Shown here one piece after another: positions 34,416-44,192 of a stretch of DNA of 64,000 nucleotides; positions within the stretch are counted from its first letter, which is position 1, and every line of letters begins with the position of its first letter. This DNA comes from Leclercia adecarboxylata (GTDB taxonomy: Bacteria > Pseudomonadota > Gammaproteobacteria > Enterobacterales > Enterobacteriaceae): NCBI RefSeq assembly GCF_006171285.1, contig NZ_CP040889.1, positions 4,340,001-4,404,000 of the forward strand. Reading direction: 5' to 3'. The position numbers and the translations under genes were made by a program. The notes under the pieces are model-generated. The model worked only from the letters and a program-made list of their open reading frames with translations, had not been told where the DNA came from and ran no database searches.

Positions 34416-34952
34416 ATGCACATTATCAATGCTGAAGAGCAGCACATTACCGCAATACGCTGCATTTACGCTCACCATGTCTTGCACGGCACAGGCAGCT
34501 TTGAGACGGAACCCCCGGATACGCAGGAGATGCTTGCCCGGCTGAAAAACGTGCAGTCCCGGGGATTTCCTTGGTATATCGCCATGCAGGGGGAGGAGGT
34601 CATCGGCTACTGTTATATTTCCCGTTATCGCGAACGCCATGCCTACCGGTTCACGGTTGAAAACTCGGTGTACATCGATCCGGCCTATCAGCGGCAGGGC
34701 GTCGGAAAAGCTTTACTGGACCAGGCCTTAACATGGGCCCGGTCTCAGGGATATCGCCAGATGATAGCTGTTGTAGGGGATAGCGCGAACGTTGCGTCTG
34801 TGGCGTTGCATCTTCGCGCCGGATTTACTGAAATCGGTACGCTGAAGGACATCGGTTTCAAGCATGGCCGCTGGCTGGACACGGTGTTGCTGCAGCGAGA
34901 ACTGGGGGAAGGGAGCAGCACGCTGCCGGACAGTTCGGCTCTTGTACGCTGA
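34416..34952 (+). CDS. GNAT N-acetyltransferase, ArsN1 / phosphinothricin acetyltransferase-like
   Basis: A 178-residue GNAT enzyme. It shows the bar/pat-like layout: YAHHVLHGTGSFETEPP, ENSVYIDPAYQRQGVGKALL (acetyl-CoA loop Q-R-Q-G-V-G-K), VVGDSANVASVALHLRAGF and GFKHGRWLDTVLLQREL. Family members acetylate the alpha-amino group of phosphinothricin or of methionine sulfoximine. Those inside ars operons (ArsN1) acetylate the arsenical antibiotic arsinothricin. It lies convergent to arsC, 30 bp away with a shared terminator. The arsinothricin role is inferred from context. Confidence 0.82.
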   Translation: MHIINAEEQHITAIRCIYAHHVLHGTGSFETEPPDTQEMLARLKNVQSRGFPWYIAMQGEEVIGYCYISRYRERHAYRFTVENSVYIDPAYQRQGVGKALLDQALTWARSQGYRQMIAVVGDSANVASVALHLRAGFTEIGTLKDIGFKHGRWLDTVLLQRELGEGSSTLPDSSALVR

Positions 34953-34955
34953 GAC

Positions 34956-34985
34956 AGAAAAAGGGGCATCGCCCCCTTTCGGTTA
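34956..34985. terminator. Bidirectional terminator between GNAT gene and arsC
   Basis: AAAAAGGGGCATCGCCCCCTTT: an AAAGGGG / CCCCTTT stem usable from both sides of convergent genes. Confidence 0.7.
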
Positions 34986-35408
34986 TTTCAGCCGTTTCCC
35001 GGCCGCATCAACGACTTTTTCGCCATCTTCTTTGGAGAAAGCCCCTTTTTGAGCGTTCTGAAGGATATCCAGGACGACCTCAGAAGGGCGGCAGAGCCGG
35101 GTTCCCAGCGGTGTCACCACAATCGGACGGTTAATCAGGATCGGATGCTGCAGCATAAAGTCGATTAACTGCTCGTCCGTAAATTTATCTTCAGCAAGCC
35201 CCAGCACTTCATACGGCTCAACATTTTTTCGCAAAAGCGCCCGCACCGTGATCCCCATAGCGGCAATGAGTTTAACCAGCTCGTCGCGGGAAGGGGGATT
35301 TTCCAGATAATGGATCACGGTCGGTTCAGTACCGCTGTTGCGGATCATCTCCAGAGTATTGCGCGATGTGCCGCAGGCCGGGTTGTGATAAATGATGATG
35401 TTGCTCAT
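34983..35408 (-). CDS. arsC: Arsenate reductase ArsC (glutaredoxin type)
   Basis: A 141-residue enzyme with the nucleophilic cysteine in YHNPACGTSRNTL near residue 12 and the conserved arginines (VTPLGTRLCRPSEV). It reduces arsenate to arsenite using glutathione/glutaredoxin. It is the last gene of arsRBC, 12 bp after arsB. Confidence 0.95.
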   Translation of the reverse strand: MSNIIIYHNPACGTSRNTLEMIRNSGTEPTVIHYLENPPSRDELVKLIAAMGITVRALLRKNVEPYEVLGLAEDKFTDEQLIDFMLQHPILINRPIVVTPLGTRLCRPSEVVLDILQNAQKGAFSKEDGEKVVDAAGKRLK

Positions 35409-35420
35409 ATTAGTGTCTCA

Positions 35421-36710
35421 TTACATAGTGACAGAGAGGCGTAGCGCCAGCGCGGCCAGCGTTACAAACAGCACAGGCAGCGTCATCACGATCCCTGCGC
35501 GGAAATAATATCCCCAAGTGATGGTCATGTTTTTCTGTGCAAGGACATGCAGCCACAGCAGCGTTGCCAGGCTGCCGATAGGCGTGATTTTCGGCCCCAG
35601 ATCGCAGCCAATCACGTTGGCATAGATCATCGCCTCTTTAATGACGCCGGTTGCGGTGCTGCCCTCAATGGATAGCGCGCCAACCAGCACGGTAGGCATG
35701 TTGTTCATGACGGAAGACAGGAAGGCCGTCAGGAAGCCCGTACCCAGCGTCGTGGCCCAGAGTCCTTTATCCGCCAGCACGTTCAGTACCGCGGAAAGGT
35801 ATTCCGTCAGTCCGGCATTGCGCAGACCATAGACCACCAGGTACATCCCCAGCGAGAAGATGACGATTTGCCAGGGCGCGCCACGCAGCACCTTACCGGT
35901 ATTGATGGCATGGCCGCGTTTCGCCACGGCAAACAGTATGATTGCGCCTGCCGCCGCAATCGCGCTGACGGGGATACCGAGCGGCTCAAGCACGAAGAAA
36001 CCGGCCAACAGAAGGAGCAAAACAATCCAGCCGGTACGGAACGTCGCCGGATCCTTTATCGCACTGGCAGGCGTCTTCAGCAGCGAAATATCATACGTGG
36101 CCGGAATATCCCTGCGGAAGAAGAGATGCAGCATGACCAGGGTGGACGCAATCGCTGCCACATCCACAGGGATCATAACGGAGGCATACTGCGTAAAGCC
36201 CAGACCGAAAAAGTCCGCCGAGACGATATTCACCAGGTTAGAAACAATAAGCGGCAGGCTGGCCGTATCTGCGATAAATCCTGCGGCCATGACAAAGGCC
36301 AGAGTCGTGCCCTGGTTGAACCCCAGTGCAAGCAGCATCGCAATCACAATCGGCGTCAGGATCAGCGCGGCGCCGTCATTGGCAAACAAGGCAGCAACAG
36401 AGGCACCGAGCAACACTATCCAGGTAAACAGCAGGCGGCCACGTCCGTTACCCCAGCGGGAGACGTGCAATGCGGCCCATTCAAAGAAGCCGGACTCATC
36501 GAGCAACAGGCTGATGATGATGACCGCAATAAATGCTGCTGTCGCGTTCCAGACGATATTCCAGACAACGGGAATATCAGCGATATGGATGACACCGGTT
36601 ACCAGCGCCAGCACAGCCCCGATACTTGCGCTCCAGCCAATACTCAGGCCTCTGGGTTGCCAGATCACCAGTATCAGCGTCAGTAAAAATATACTCCCTG
36701 CCAAAAGCAT
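35421..36710 (-). CDS. arsB: Arsenite efflux permease ArsB
   Basis: A 429-residue inner-membrane protein with about 12 hydrophobic segments, starting [19 protein letters not shown]. It contains [23 protein letters not shown] and [25 protein letters not shown], both typical of ArsB. It expels arsenite (and antimonite) with the proton gradient. It lies between arsR and arsC in one operon. Confidence 0.95.
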   Translation of the reverse strand: MLLAGSIFLLTLILVIWQPRGLSIGWSASIGAVLALVTGVIHIADIPVVWNIVWNATAAFIAVIIISLLLDESGFFEWAALHVSRWGNGRGRLLFTWIVLLGASVAALFANDGAALILTPIVIAMLLALGFNQGTTLAFVMAAGFIADTASLPLIVSNLVNIVSADFFGLGFTQYASVMIPVDVAAIASTLVMLHLFFRRDIPATYDISLLKTPASAIKDPATFRTGWIVLLLLLAGFFVLEPLGIPVSAIAAAGAIILFAVAKRGHAINTGKVLRGAPWQIVIFSLGMYLVVYGLRNAGLTEYLSAVLNVLADKGLWATTLGTGFLTAFLSSVMNNMPTVLVGALSIEGSTATGVIKEAMIYANVIGCDLGPKITPIGSLATLLWLHVLAQKNMTITWGYYFRAGIVMTLPVLFVTLAALALRLSVTM

Positions 36711-36754
36711 TTCAGACTCCTTTATATATGATTATGTGAATGTGTTTCTCTTTC

Positions 36755-37075
36755 TCAGCAGGAGGTGCAGGCTGATTTATCCAGCCATTCACGTACTTCC
36801 TCCCGCATACACTGCCAGGACGTAGTGATTGTCTCAGCTGCCCATGCCGGTATATGGGGTGACAGACGATAATGGATCCATTTGCCTTCACGACGGTCAA
36901 GAAGCAGCCCGGCTTCGCGCAGGATAGCCATATGTCGCGAGATTTTGGGCTGCGATTCGGAGGTGGCCGCGCAGATATCGCAGACGCACAGTTCTCCGGA
37001 CTCCCGGAGAAGCATGACGATGGCGAGCCGAGTTTCATCCGACAGGATTTTGAAAAGCTGAACAGGTTGTAGCAT
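36755..37075 (-). CDS. arsR: Arsenic-responsive repressor ArsR
   Basis: A 106-residue ArsR/SmtB winged-helix repressor. The metalloid-binding motif ELCVCDIC sits near residue 30 and the recognition helix is SQPKISRHMAILREAGLL. The start is the ATG at 37075 (MLQPVQLFKILSDETR) after GGAGTGG; the frame extends ten codons upstream with no ribosome site. It releases its operator when As(III) binds. Confidence 0.94.
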   Translation of the reverse strand: MLQPVQLFKILSDETRLAIVMLLRESGELCVCDICAATSESQPKISRHMAILREAGLLLDRREGKWIHYRLSPHIPAWAAETITTSWQCMREEVREWLDKSACTSC

Positions 37076-37101
37076 TTTCCACTCCGTTCCCTTTAGAATA
37101 C

Positions 37102-37121
37102 ACATATGTTAAATCATATGT
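37102..37121. promoter_or_regulatory. ArsR operator in the arsR-arsH divergent promoter
   Basis: Perfect palindrome ACATATG-TTAAAT-CATATGT midway between the divergent arsR and arsH starts. The CATATG cores resemble the TCATATG half-sites of ars operators. It should repress both directions. Confidence 0.75.
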
Positions 37122-37160
37122 AATAATTTTGAAATCACCTGTTCTCTCCGGAGGAGAAAA

Positions 37161-37859
37161 ATGGAACAATTTCCTGCTCTAAATACTGAATGCTTTGATC
37201 AACACATTGCCGAACGCCTGCACCTGCAGGAGCCGCCACGGATTCTGATCCTATATGGCTCAGTAAGGGAACGCTCCTACAGCCGCTTCGCCGCGGAGGA
37301 AGCTGGTCGCCTGCTAACGGCGATGGGCGCGGAGGTAAAACTCTTTAACCCCTCCGGTTTACCCCTGCCGGATGATGCGCCGGACACGCATCCTAAAGTC
37401 ACCGAGCTACGCGGTCTGGTCAGATGGTGTGACGGGATGGTGTGGAGTTCTCCGGAACGGCACGGGGCTATGAGCGCAGTTATGAAGGCACAGATTGACT
37501 GGATACCATTAAGTGAAGGGGCGGTTCGTCCTTCGCAGGGCAAAACACTTGCAGTTATGCAGGTCTGTGGCGGTTCACAGTCCTTCAATGCCGTGAATCA
37601 GATGCGTATTCTGGGCCGCTGGATGCGGATGTTTACGATCCCAAACCAATCATCAGTAGCCAAAGCCTGGCAAGAGTTCGACGAAAACGGCCGAATGAAA
37701 CCTTCGTCATGGTATGACCGCATCGTCGATGTAGCCGAGGAACTGTTTAAAATCACATTACTGCTTAAGGGACAAACTGGTTATCTTGCGGATCGTTACA
37801 GCGAGCGAAAAGAGAGCCATCAGGAGCTTTCATCCCGTGTCAATCAGGACAAAATATAA
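37161..37859 (+). CDS. arsH: Organoarsenical oxidase ArsH
   Basis: A 232-residue NADPH-dependent FMN protein of the flavodoxin-like fold, with the phosphate loop [12 protein letters not shown] near residue 31 and [22 protein letters not shown] near 95. ArsH oxidises trivalent organoarsenicals to less toxic pentavalent forms. It is divergent from arsR and shares its operator. With the ArsN1-like gene nearby the block covers inorganic and organic arsenicals. Confidence 0.94.
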   Translation: MEQFPALNTECFDQHIAERLHLQEPPRILILYGSVRERSYSRFAAEEAGRLLTAMGAEVKLFNPSGLPLPDDAPDTHPKVTELRGLVRWCDGMVWSSPERHGAMSAVMKAQIDWIPLSEGAVRPSQGKTLAVMQVCGGSQSFNAVNQMRILGRWMRMFTIPNQSSVAKAWQEFDENGRMKPSSWYDRIVDVAEELFKITLLLKGQTGYLADRYSERKESHQELSSRVNQDKI

Positions 37860-38129
37860 CGTCTGTTCTCCGTCAATTCATACTTTTTGAGCTTAACAAC
37901 GTCCGCTTCTGTTTCAAAGCGCCCTGCATTATAAGAAGCAGGTGTACTTTCTGAAAGTTGCTACGCAAACTTTTCTCCCGTGTTGGTTGATGATGTGATG
38001 GGGCATGGGTGGGACATAAAAGTGCCGCAGGTGATATGCAAAAGAACAAATGGATGCATTTCACGAGCGGCAAGTTACTGTTAAATACTCAGGAATTAAG
38101 GACAATCCCACAAAGACCTGTATCAGCGC
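37860..38129. other. Prophage right end, no recognisable gene
   Basis: About 270 bp between arsH and the truncated ydfJ with no supported reading frame. It holds an imperfect inverted repeat (GCGCCCTGCATTATAAGAAGCAGG) and no clear terminator. It ends at the sequence where the prophage meets ydfJ. Confidence 0.5.
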
Positions 38130-38165
38130 TTTAAATTATGGACTTCCAGCTTTACTCGCTGGGCG
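38125..38165. other. Probable prophage attachment site (attR) in ydfJ
   Basis: ydfJ homology begins abruptly at ATGGACTTCCAGCTTTACTC, where a full-length transporter would read on from an upstream (W)-x-DFQLYSLGAALVF. In E. coli K-12 the Qin prophage breaks ydfJ at the same MDFQLYS point. The left attachment site is outside the window, so the core cannot be delimited. Confidence 0.7.
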
Positions 38166-39433
38166 CGGCGTTAGTCTTCCACGAAATCTTCTTCCCGGAG
38201 CAGTCGGCTGCGATGGCGCTGATCCTGGCGATGGGCACCTACGGCGCGGGCTATATCGCCCGTATCGTCGGCGCCTTTATCTTCGGCAAAATGGGCGACA
38301 GCGTAGGCCGTAAGAAGGTGTTGTTTATCACCATCACCATGATGGGGATCTGCACCACCCTCATCGGCGTGCTGCCGACCTATGCGCAGATTGGTATTTT
38401 CGCTCCGATACTGCTGGTGACGCTGCGTATTATCCAGGGGCTGGGCGCAGGCGCGGAGATCTCTGGCGCAGGCACCATGCTGGCGGAATATGCGCCGAAA
38501 GGGAAACGCGGGATCATCTCTTCCCTGGTGGCGATGGGCACCAACTGCGGCACCCTGAGCGCCACCGCGATCTGGGCGGTAATGTTCTTTGCCCTCGACC
38601 GTGAAGAGCTGATTGCCTGGGGCTGGCGCGTGCCGTTCCTCGCAAGCGTGGTGGTGATGATCTTTGCCATCTGGCTGCGTATGAATCTCAAAGAGAGCCC
38701 GGTATTTGAGCAGGTCGCTGAAGAGGCTCCGGCACAGGCCGCTGTTGCTCAGGAGAGCACCCTGGGTGCAATGCTGAAGAGCAAATCGTTCTGGCTGGCT
38801 ACCGGCCTGCGTTTCGGTCAGGCGGGTAACTCCGGCCTGATCCAGACCTTCCTTGCCGGTTATCTGGTGCAGACGCTGCTGTTTGATAAAGCGATCCCGA
38901 CCGATGCCCTAATGATCAGCTCGATTCTCGGCTTTATTACTATTCCGCTGCTGGGTTGGTTATCCGATAAATTTGGCCGTCGTCTGCCTTATATTCTGCT
39001 GAGCATTTCGGCCATCATTCTGGCCTACCCGATGATCTCGATTATTGTCGATAAGTCGTACAGCCCTGGCGTGATCATGGCCTCGATTATCGTTATCCAT
39101 AACTTTGCGGTACTCGGTCTGTTCGCCCTGGAGAACATCACCATGGCCGAGATGTTTGGCTCGCGTAACCGCTTTACCCGGATGGCGATTTCAAAAGAGG
39201 CGGGCGGTCTGATTGCGGTTGGTTTTGGTCCGGTGCTGGCGGGTATCTTCTGCAACATGACCGGCTCCTGGTGGCCAATTGTGGTGATGGTGATTGTCTA
39301 CTCCTGCATCGGCCTGATTTCAGCCCTGCTGATGCCTGAAGTCTGCGACCGCGACCTCAGCGCGCTGGAAGACGCCGCAGACGACAAATCTGCCGCAGTG
39401 AGGGTGAGCGGTAAACATCGCGCCATTTCCTGA
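38138..39433 (+). pseudogene. ydfJ: MFS transporter YdfJ, 5' end removed by the prophage
   Basis: 431 residues of a metabolite:H+ symporter-type MFS protein, starting inside the first membrane helix (MDFQLYSLGAALVFHEIFFP). The loop 2-3 signature GKMGDSVGRKKVL is present and the rest is intact to TKSAAVRVSGKHRAIS-like end. The N-terminal cytoplasmic part and half of helix 1 are lost and no ribosome site precedes the ATG. The substrate is unknown; neighbours suggest a sugar acid. Confidence 0.85.
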
Positions 39434-39437
39434 TGTC

Positions 39438-39472
39438 CAAAGACTCTCCTGAAAACAGGGGAGTCTTTTTTT
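39438..39472 (+). terminator. Rho-independent terminator after ydfJ
   Basis: AGACTCTCCTG / CAGGGGAGTCT stem with an AAAA loop and a run of eight T. Confidence 0.8.
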
Positions 39473-39553
39473 TCCTCTCAATAAAAACGATTAAACGCTA
39501 AATCAAAGAAGCATCGGGAATTCACTGGATTTATTTTCAGGTAAGGAAACGCT

Positions 39554-41098
39554 ATGTCTCGTGCAAATAAAAACATCACTATTCCGGTTAGTATTGGATA
39601 CGGTCTGACCGATATTATGGGCGGCGGCGCATTTACCGTTATTGGCGCCTGGCTATTATTTTTCTACACCACCTTTGTCGGTCTGTCGCCCATTGAAGCA
39701 GCATCAATTGTTGCCATTGCCCGTATTGTCGATGCGGTGGTCAGTCTGTTTATGGGCAGCCTAACGGACCACTTTTATAAAAACTATTTTGGTAAGAAAT
39801 TTGGCCGTCGGCGTTTCTTCCTGCTGATCGGCGCGCCGTTGATGCTGGTTTACGCCTTACTCTGGCTCGACGGAATGAGCTATGCGTTTTATCTGGCGGT
39901 CTACCTGGCGTTTGAGATCATCGCCGCCATGGTGCTGATCCCGTGGGAAACCCTGCCTTCCGAGATGACCAAAGAGTTTAATGGTCGCACTAAGTTATCC
40001 ACCTGCCGGATGTTTATGTCGGCGTCCGGTACCTTTCTGGCGACCTTTATTCCGGGGCTGTTGATTGGTTATTTTGGCGAGCAGAGCGCCAACGCCTATC
40101 TGATAAACGGCGTGATTTTCGCGGTGCTGTTTATGGTCTGCGTCTTTATTTCATGGAAAGTGACCTGGGAGCGGGAGATCACTCCGGAAATGCAGGTGGA
40201 ACTGGAAAAATCAGCCTTACCCGGTAGCCTGTCTGACAAACTTCGCGCGGTCGTTGACCTGTTCAAATCCTACGCCTCGACGCTGAAAATCCGCGCTTTC
40301 AGAAAGCATCTGGCAATTTATCTCCTGTCGTTCACCGGCAAAGATGTCTATAACACCGTGTTTGTCTTCTTCTGCGTTTACTGCCTGAACGTCTCGTCGT
40401 CGCTGGCAGGGAGCCTGCTGTCGATGAGCATTGTCGGCCTGCCGGTGACGCTCATTGCCGGGTTCGGGATCATCAAATACGGTCCGGCCCGGCTGTACGT
40501 TTTCGCTTATGCCCTGATGATGCTGTGCCTGGCTGGTTTTCTGGCGGTGTATCAGATCCCGGCCCTGAATACCGTTGCCACGCTGTTCATCCTGGCTGGG
40601 GTGTATCAGGTCGGGCGCTGCGTACTGGAGTTCACGCCGTGGAACGTTTTCCCGTTTATTCCCGATATTGACGAAATGGTCAGCCGTCAGCGCCGGGAAG
40701 GGCTGTTCGCTGCGGTGATGACCTTCTCGCGCAAAACCACGGTTGCCATCGCCACCTTTGTGGTTGGCCTGCTGCTGCAAAACGGCGGCTTTGTGAAGGG
40801 CAGCCAGGTTCAGCCGCCGGAAGCCATTCATACGATCGCCATGCTGATGTTCGTCGGCACCGCCGGGCTGTTAATTCTGGCTATGTGGCAGGCTCTGACG
40901 TTCCGGCTGAATAAAGAGACTCACCAGATCTTTGTGGCGGAGGTTGATCGCCTCAGGGCCAATGGTTCAAAAGCGGCGGTCGAACCGCACGTACGGCGTA
41001 TCGTGGAGGATCTGACCGGGCATGACTACGACACATTATGGACAGCACCGAATTCGCTGCCAGACCAACAGCGTGAAAAGGCCACCATTGCAGGATAA
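39554..41098 (+). CDS. GPH-family sugar:cation symporter (MFS)
   Basis: A 514-residue transporter with 12 predicted helices. The start MSRANKNITIPVSIGYGLTDIMGGG and the loop FGKKFGRRRFFLLIGAPLM are typical of the glycoside-pentoside-hexuronide family (MelB/YihP/UidB). A hydrophilic C-terminal tail of about 50 residues ends it. It lies upstream of ydfI, a mannonate/mannitol dehydrogenase-like enzyme, so a hexuronate or sugar acid substrate is likely. AGGTAAGGAAACGCT precedes the start. Uncertain: the exact sugar. Confidence 0.85.
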   Translation: MSRANKNITIPVSIGYGLTDIMGGGAFTVIGAWLLFFYTTFVGLSPIEAASIVAIARIVDAVVSLFMGSLTDHFYKNYFGKKFGRRRFFLLIGAPLMLVYALLWLDGMSYAFYLAVYLAFEIIAAMVLIPWETLPSEMTKEFNGRTKLSTCRMFMSASGTFLATFIPGLLIGYFGEQSANAYLINGVIFAVLFMVCVFISWKVTWEREITPEMQVELEKSALPGSLSDKLRAVVDLFKSYASTLKIRAFRKHLAIYLLSFTGKDVYNTVFVFFCVYCLNVSSSLAGSLLSMSIVGLPVTLIAGFGIIKYGPARLYVFAYALMMLCLAGFLAVYQIPALNTVATLFILAGVYQVGRCVLEFTPWNVFPFIPDIDEMVSRQRREGLFAAVMTFSRKTTVAIATFVVGLLLQNGGFVKGSQVQPPEAIHTIAMLMFVGTAGLLILAMWQALTFRLNKETHQIFVAEVDRLRANGSKAAVEPHVRRIVEDLTGHDYDTLWTAPNSLPDQQREKATIAG

Positions 41099-41315
41099 AT
41101 GGTTTACAGCATTTTAATGCTGTCACACAACTTGCAATTGATGTCACACCAGATGGTGAAAAGTTAACGTAAATCAATATCGACGTACCAACAATCAGTA
41201 TGGTTAACGGCAGAGAATTTTTTATTCTGCCTACCATTCTAGTTGGGTTAGTAAGCCGGGCCAGGTGAATCAACCGGCCCGGATCCATCGCTTAATCACA
41301 TTAACGAGTACTATC

Positions 41316-42779
41316 ATGAAAAATCCGTTATTACATGCGCAAGCCACGCTTCCTCAATACAACCGCGACAACCTGCAGACACGCATCGTGCATCTCGGGT
41401 TTGGTGCCTTCCATCGCGCGCATCAGGCAGTCTATGCCGATATTCTGGCCGCCGATCACGGCAGTGAGTGGGGCTATTGCGAGGTCAATCTGATTGGCGG
41501 CGAGCAGCAGATCGCGGATCTCAAGGCGCAGGATAATCTCTTCACCGTGGCGGAAATGTCTGCCGATGCCTGGACGGCGCGGGTGGTTGGCGTGGTCAAA
41601 AAAGCGCTGCATGCCCAGGTGGATGGGCTGGAAGCGGTGCTGGATGCCATGTGCGAGCCGCAGGTGGCGATCGTCTCGTTAACCATCACCGAAAAAGGCT
41701 ACTGCCATGCCCCGGCTACCGGGCAGTTGATGCTCGATCACCCGCTGATCGCCGCCGATCTGCAAAATCCTCACCAGCCGGTATCCGCCGTGGGTGTGGT
41801 GGTAGAAGCGCTGGCGCGACGCAAACAAGCCGGGCTGCCAGCCTTCACCGTGATGTCCTGCGACAACATGCCGGAGAACGGCCATGTGATGCGCAACGTG
41901 ACCTGCGCCTATGCCCGCGCGGTGAGCGCTGAGCTGGCGGACTGGATCGAAACGCACGTGACTTTCCCGTCAACCATGGTCGACCGTATTGTGCCTGCCG
42001 TCACCGCCGATACGCTGAATAAAATCGAACAGATCACCGGCGTGCGCGATCCGGCAGGGGTGGCCTGTGAGCCGTTCCGCCAGTGGGTTATCGAAGACAA
42101 CTTTGTCGCGGGTCGTCCGGCGTGGGAGAAAGCCGGGGCTGAACTGGTGGCCGATGTGATCCCGTTCGAAGAGATGAAGCTGCGTATGCTGAACGGCAGC
42201 CACTCCTTCCTGGCCTACCTGGGCTATCTGGCGGGCTATCAGCACATCAACGACTGCATGGAGGACGCGAACTACAAGCGCGCCGCCCGCGCGCTGATGC
42301 TAAACGAGCAGGCCCCGACCCTGAAAGTCACCGGCGTGGATCTCGGACGTTACGCCGATCTATTGATCGAACGCTACAGCAATCCGGCGCTGCGCCACCG
42401 TACCTGGCAGATCGCCATGGACGGCAGCCAGAAGCTGCCTCAGCGTATGCTGGATTCCGTGCGCTGGCACCGTGTCCATCAGAAGCCCTTCCCGCTGCTG
42501 GCGCTGGGCGTGGCGGGCTGGATGCGTTACGTCGGTGGGGTGGACGAGCGTGGTGAAGCCATCGAGGTGTGCGATCCGCTGCTGCCGGTGATTCAGGCGG
42601 CGGTCAAAGGCAGTGCGGAAGGCGAAAGCCGCGTAAAAGCGCTGCTGGGAATTGAGACTATTTTCGGCCAGGAGTTACCGCAGGATAAAGTATTTGTTGA
42701 TGCGGTGATGAATGCCTACGCGACATTATTAAAAGACGGGGCCAAAGCCACTGTGGCACAATACGCCGCACAGATTTAA
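41316..42779 (+). CDS. ydfI: Mannitol dehydrogenase-family oxidoreductase YdfI
   Basis: A 487-residue NAD(P)-dependent polyol/fructuronate reductase. The Rossmann-like N-terminus is [23 protein letters not shown], and catalytic-type residues fall in [21 protein letters not shown]. It is a paralogue of UxuB (fructuronate to mannonate). The ATG at 41316 is chosen because the first 17 codons of the open frame lack homology. It is part of the rspR-linked cluster and may be controlled by RspR. Confidence 0.9.
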   Translation: MKNPLLHAQATLPQYNRDNLQTRIVHLGFGAFHRAHQAVYADILAADHGSEWGYCEVNLIGGEQQIADLKAQDNLFTVAEMSADAWTARVVGVVKKALHAQVDGLEAVLDAMCEPQVAIVSLTITEKGYCHAPATGQLMLDHPLIAADLQNPHQPVSAVGVVVEALARRKQAGLPAFTVMSCDNMPENGHVMRNVTCAYARAVSAELADWIETHVTFPSTMVDRIVPAVTADTLNKIEQITGVRDPAGVACEPFRQWVIEDNFVAGRPAWEKAGAELVADVIPFEEMKLRMLNGSHSFLAYLGYLAGYQHINDCMEDANYKRAARALMLNEQAPTLKVTGVDLGRYADLLIERYSNPALRHRTWQIAMDGSQKLPQRMLDSVRWHRVHQKPFPLLALGVAGWMRYVGGVDERGEAIEVCDPLLPVIQAAVKGSAEGESRVKALLGIETIFGQELPQDKVFVDAVMNAYATLLKDGAKATVAQYAAQI

Positions 42780-42936
42780 CCTCTCTTTATGCCGCCGTTC
42801 GCGGCGGCATAGTCAATAAACACTTCTTTACTTATCCCGCCTATTTCCTGACCGAGTCGTTTAGGGTTCGTTTCATAAAAACATGTCACTCTGAATATCG
42901 TTAACAAGCACATTGTCGATATAAGGAGAAGGGCGT

Positions 42937-43368
42937 ATGTATAAGAAAATATTGATGCCTGTCGATGTCTTTGAAATGGATTTGAGTGATAAGGCTGTGC
43001 GTCACGCCGCGTTTCTGGCCCGGGCGGATAATGCTGAAATCACGCTGTTAAATGTTCTTCCGGTCAACAGCCGCGCTCTGCTGCGGGGCTTTTCGTCGGA
43101 TATCGCTAAGTTCGAAGCCTATATGACCGAAGAGTCAAAGAGAAAGATGAACGAATTAAAGCGGCTCTTTGATGTACCGCCGGAGAGAATGCATACCGAA
43201 GTGCGTTTTGGCAGCGTGCGGGATGAAATTATCGCGACGGGGACTGAAGGTAAATTCGATATTATTGTTATCGGTTCGAAAAAGCCTGGCGTGACGACCC
43301 ATCTGCTGGGTTCGAATGCGGAATCGGTATTACGCTATGCCAAAATTCCGGTATTAGTGGTGCGTTAA
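42937..43368 (+). CDS. Universal stress protein, UspF/UspG type
   Basis: A 143-residue single Usp domain (MYKKILMPVDVFEMDLSDKAVRHA; VIGSKKPGVTTHLLGSNAESVLRY). The GxxxPG-x-G-S nucleotide-binding loop is close to the UspF/UspG subgroup that binds ATP. AAGGAGAAGG precedes the start. It is induced by general stress in relatives. Confidence 0.88.
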   Translation: MYKKILMPVDVFEMDLSDKAVRHAAFLARADNAEITLLNVLPVNSRALLRGFSSDIAKFEAYMTEESKRKMNELKRLFDVPPERMHTEVRFGSVRDEIIATGTEGKFDIIVIGSKKPGVTTHLLGSNAESVLRYAKIPVLVVR

Positions 43369-43380
43369 TCAAATAATTTG

Positions 43381-43412
43381 CCGCATCCCGAATATTCGAC
43401 GGGATGCGGAAG
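43381..43412. terminator. Bidirectional terminator between usp gene and rspR
   Basis: CCGCATCCCGA / TCGACGGGATGCGG long stem between convergent genes, followed by AAGTTTT. Confidence 0.75.
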
Positions 43413-43414
43413 TT

Positions 43415-44101
43415 TTACTCTTCGCTAAACCAGTCGCTGTTTTCCTGACGAATTAACTGCACTGACTCGCCAATTTCCTGCAGATGCAGGGTCATCGCTT
43501 TTTCTACCGCATCGGCGTCGCGCTTTTCCAGCGCATTGAAAATATCCAGATGCTGTCGCAGCAACATCTCCGGCGGAGAAACGTGGTCAAGACTCATGTA
43601 ACGCACCCGGTCCATGGTCGCCTTGATATTCTCGATGGTATCCCACGCCAGCTGGCAGCCAGCAATCTGCGCCAGCTTCTGGTGAAATTCGTCGTCGAGC
43701 AGGAAGAAATCATTCAGCTGTTTACGCTCAATGGCGATGCGCTGCTGGTGCAGGTTCTGCTCCAGCTGATAACACTGGTTGTCGTCAACCAGGCCTGCCG
43801 CACGACGGACCACGGCGCACTCGATGGCCTGACGGACAAAACAGCCGTTCTGCACCTGGCTGAGGGAGATCTTATTGACGTAGCTGCCGCGCTGGGGGCG
43901 GATCTGAATCAGGCCGTTTTCGGCAAGCTTAATAAAGGCTTCGCGAACCGGCTGACGGGAGACATCAAAACGGACCGACACCTCTTTTTCAGAAAGTGGG
44001 GTGCCCGGCGGGATCAGACAATGCACGATGTCGCTGCGCAGAATACGATAAATTTGCTGATTAACGGGTTGTGTCGGATTAAGTTGCGATTCAGCGGCCA
44101 T
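43415..44101 (-). CDS. rspR: GntR/FCD-family regulator RspR (YdfH)
   Basis: A 228-residue regulator with an N-terminal winged helix ([32 protein letters not shown]) and a C-terminal FCD ligand domain ([18 protein letters not shown] with metal-binding His residues). It is nearly identical in pattern to E. coli RspR, which represses rspAB. It is the likely local regulator of the sugar-acid genes here. Confidence 0.93.
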   Translation of the reverse strand: MAAESQLNPTQPVNQQIYRILRSDIVHCLIPPGTPLSEKEVSVRFDVSRQPVREAFIKLAENGLIQIRPQRGSYVNKISLSQVQNGCFVRQAIECAVVRRAAGLVDDNQCYQLEQNLHQQRIAIERKQLNDFFLLDDEFHQKLAQIAGCQLAWDTIENIKATMDRVRYMSLDHVSPPEMLLRQHLDIFNALEKRDADAVEKAMTLHLQEIGESVQLIRQENSDWFSEE

Positions 44102-44192
44102 TCGATGTGATTTCTCAGAGAGTTAACCGGGAAATACTACCATTCTTTTGCCTGGTATCCCAGTCCCGGCCCGCAGGCCGGGCGGGGAAAGA

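Noticed and set aside
35860..36825. Long plus-strand frames opposite arsB
   Set aside because: arsB matches its family over its full length; the opposite frames are Thr/Ser- or Arg/Gln-rich shadows.
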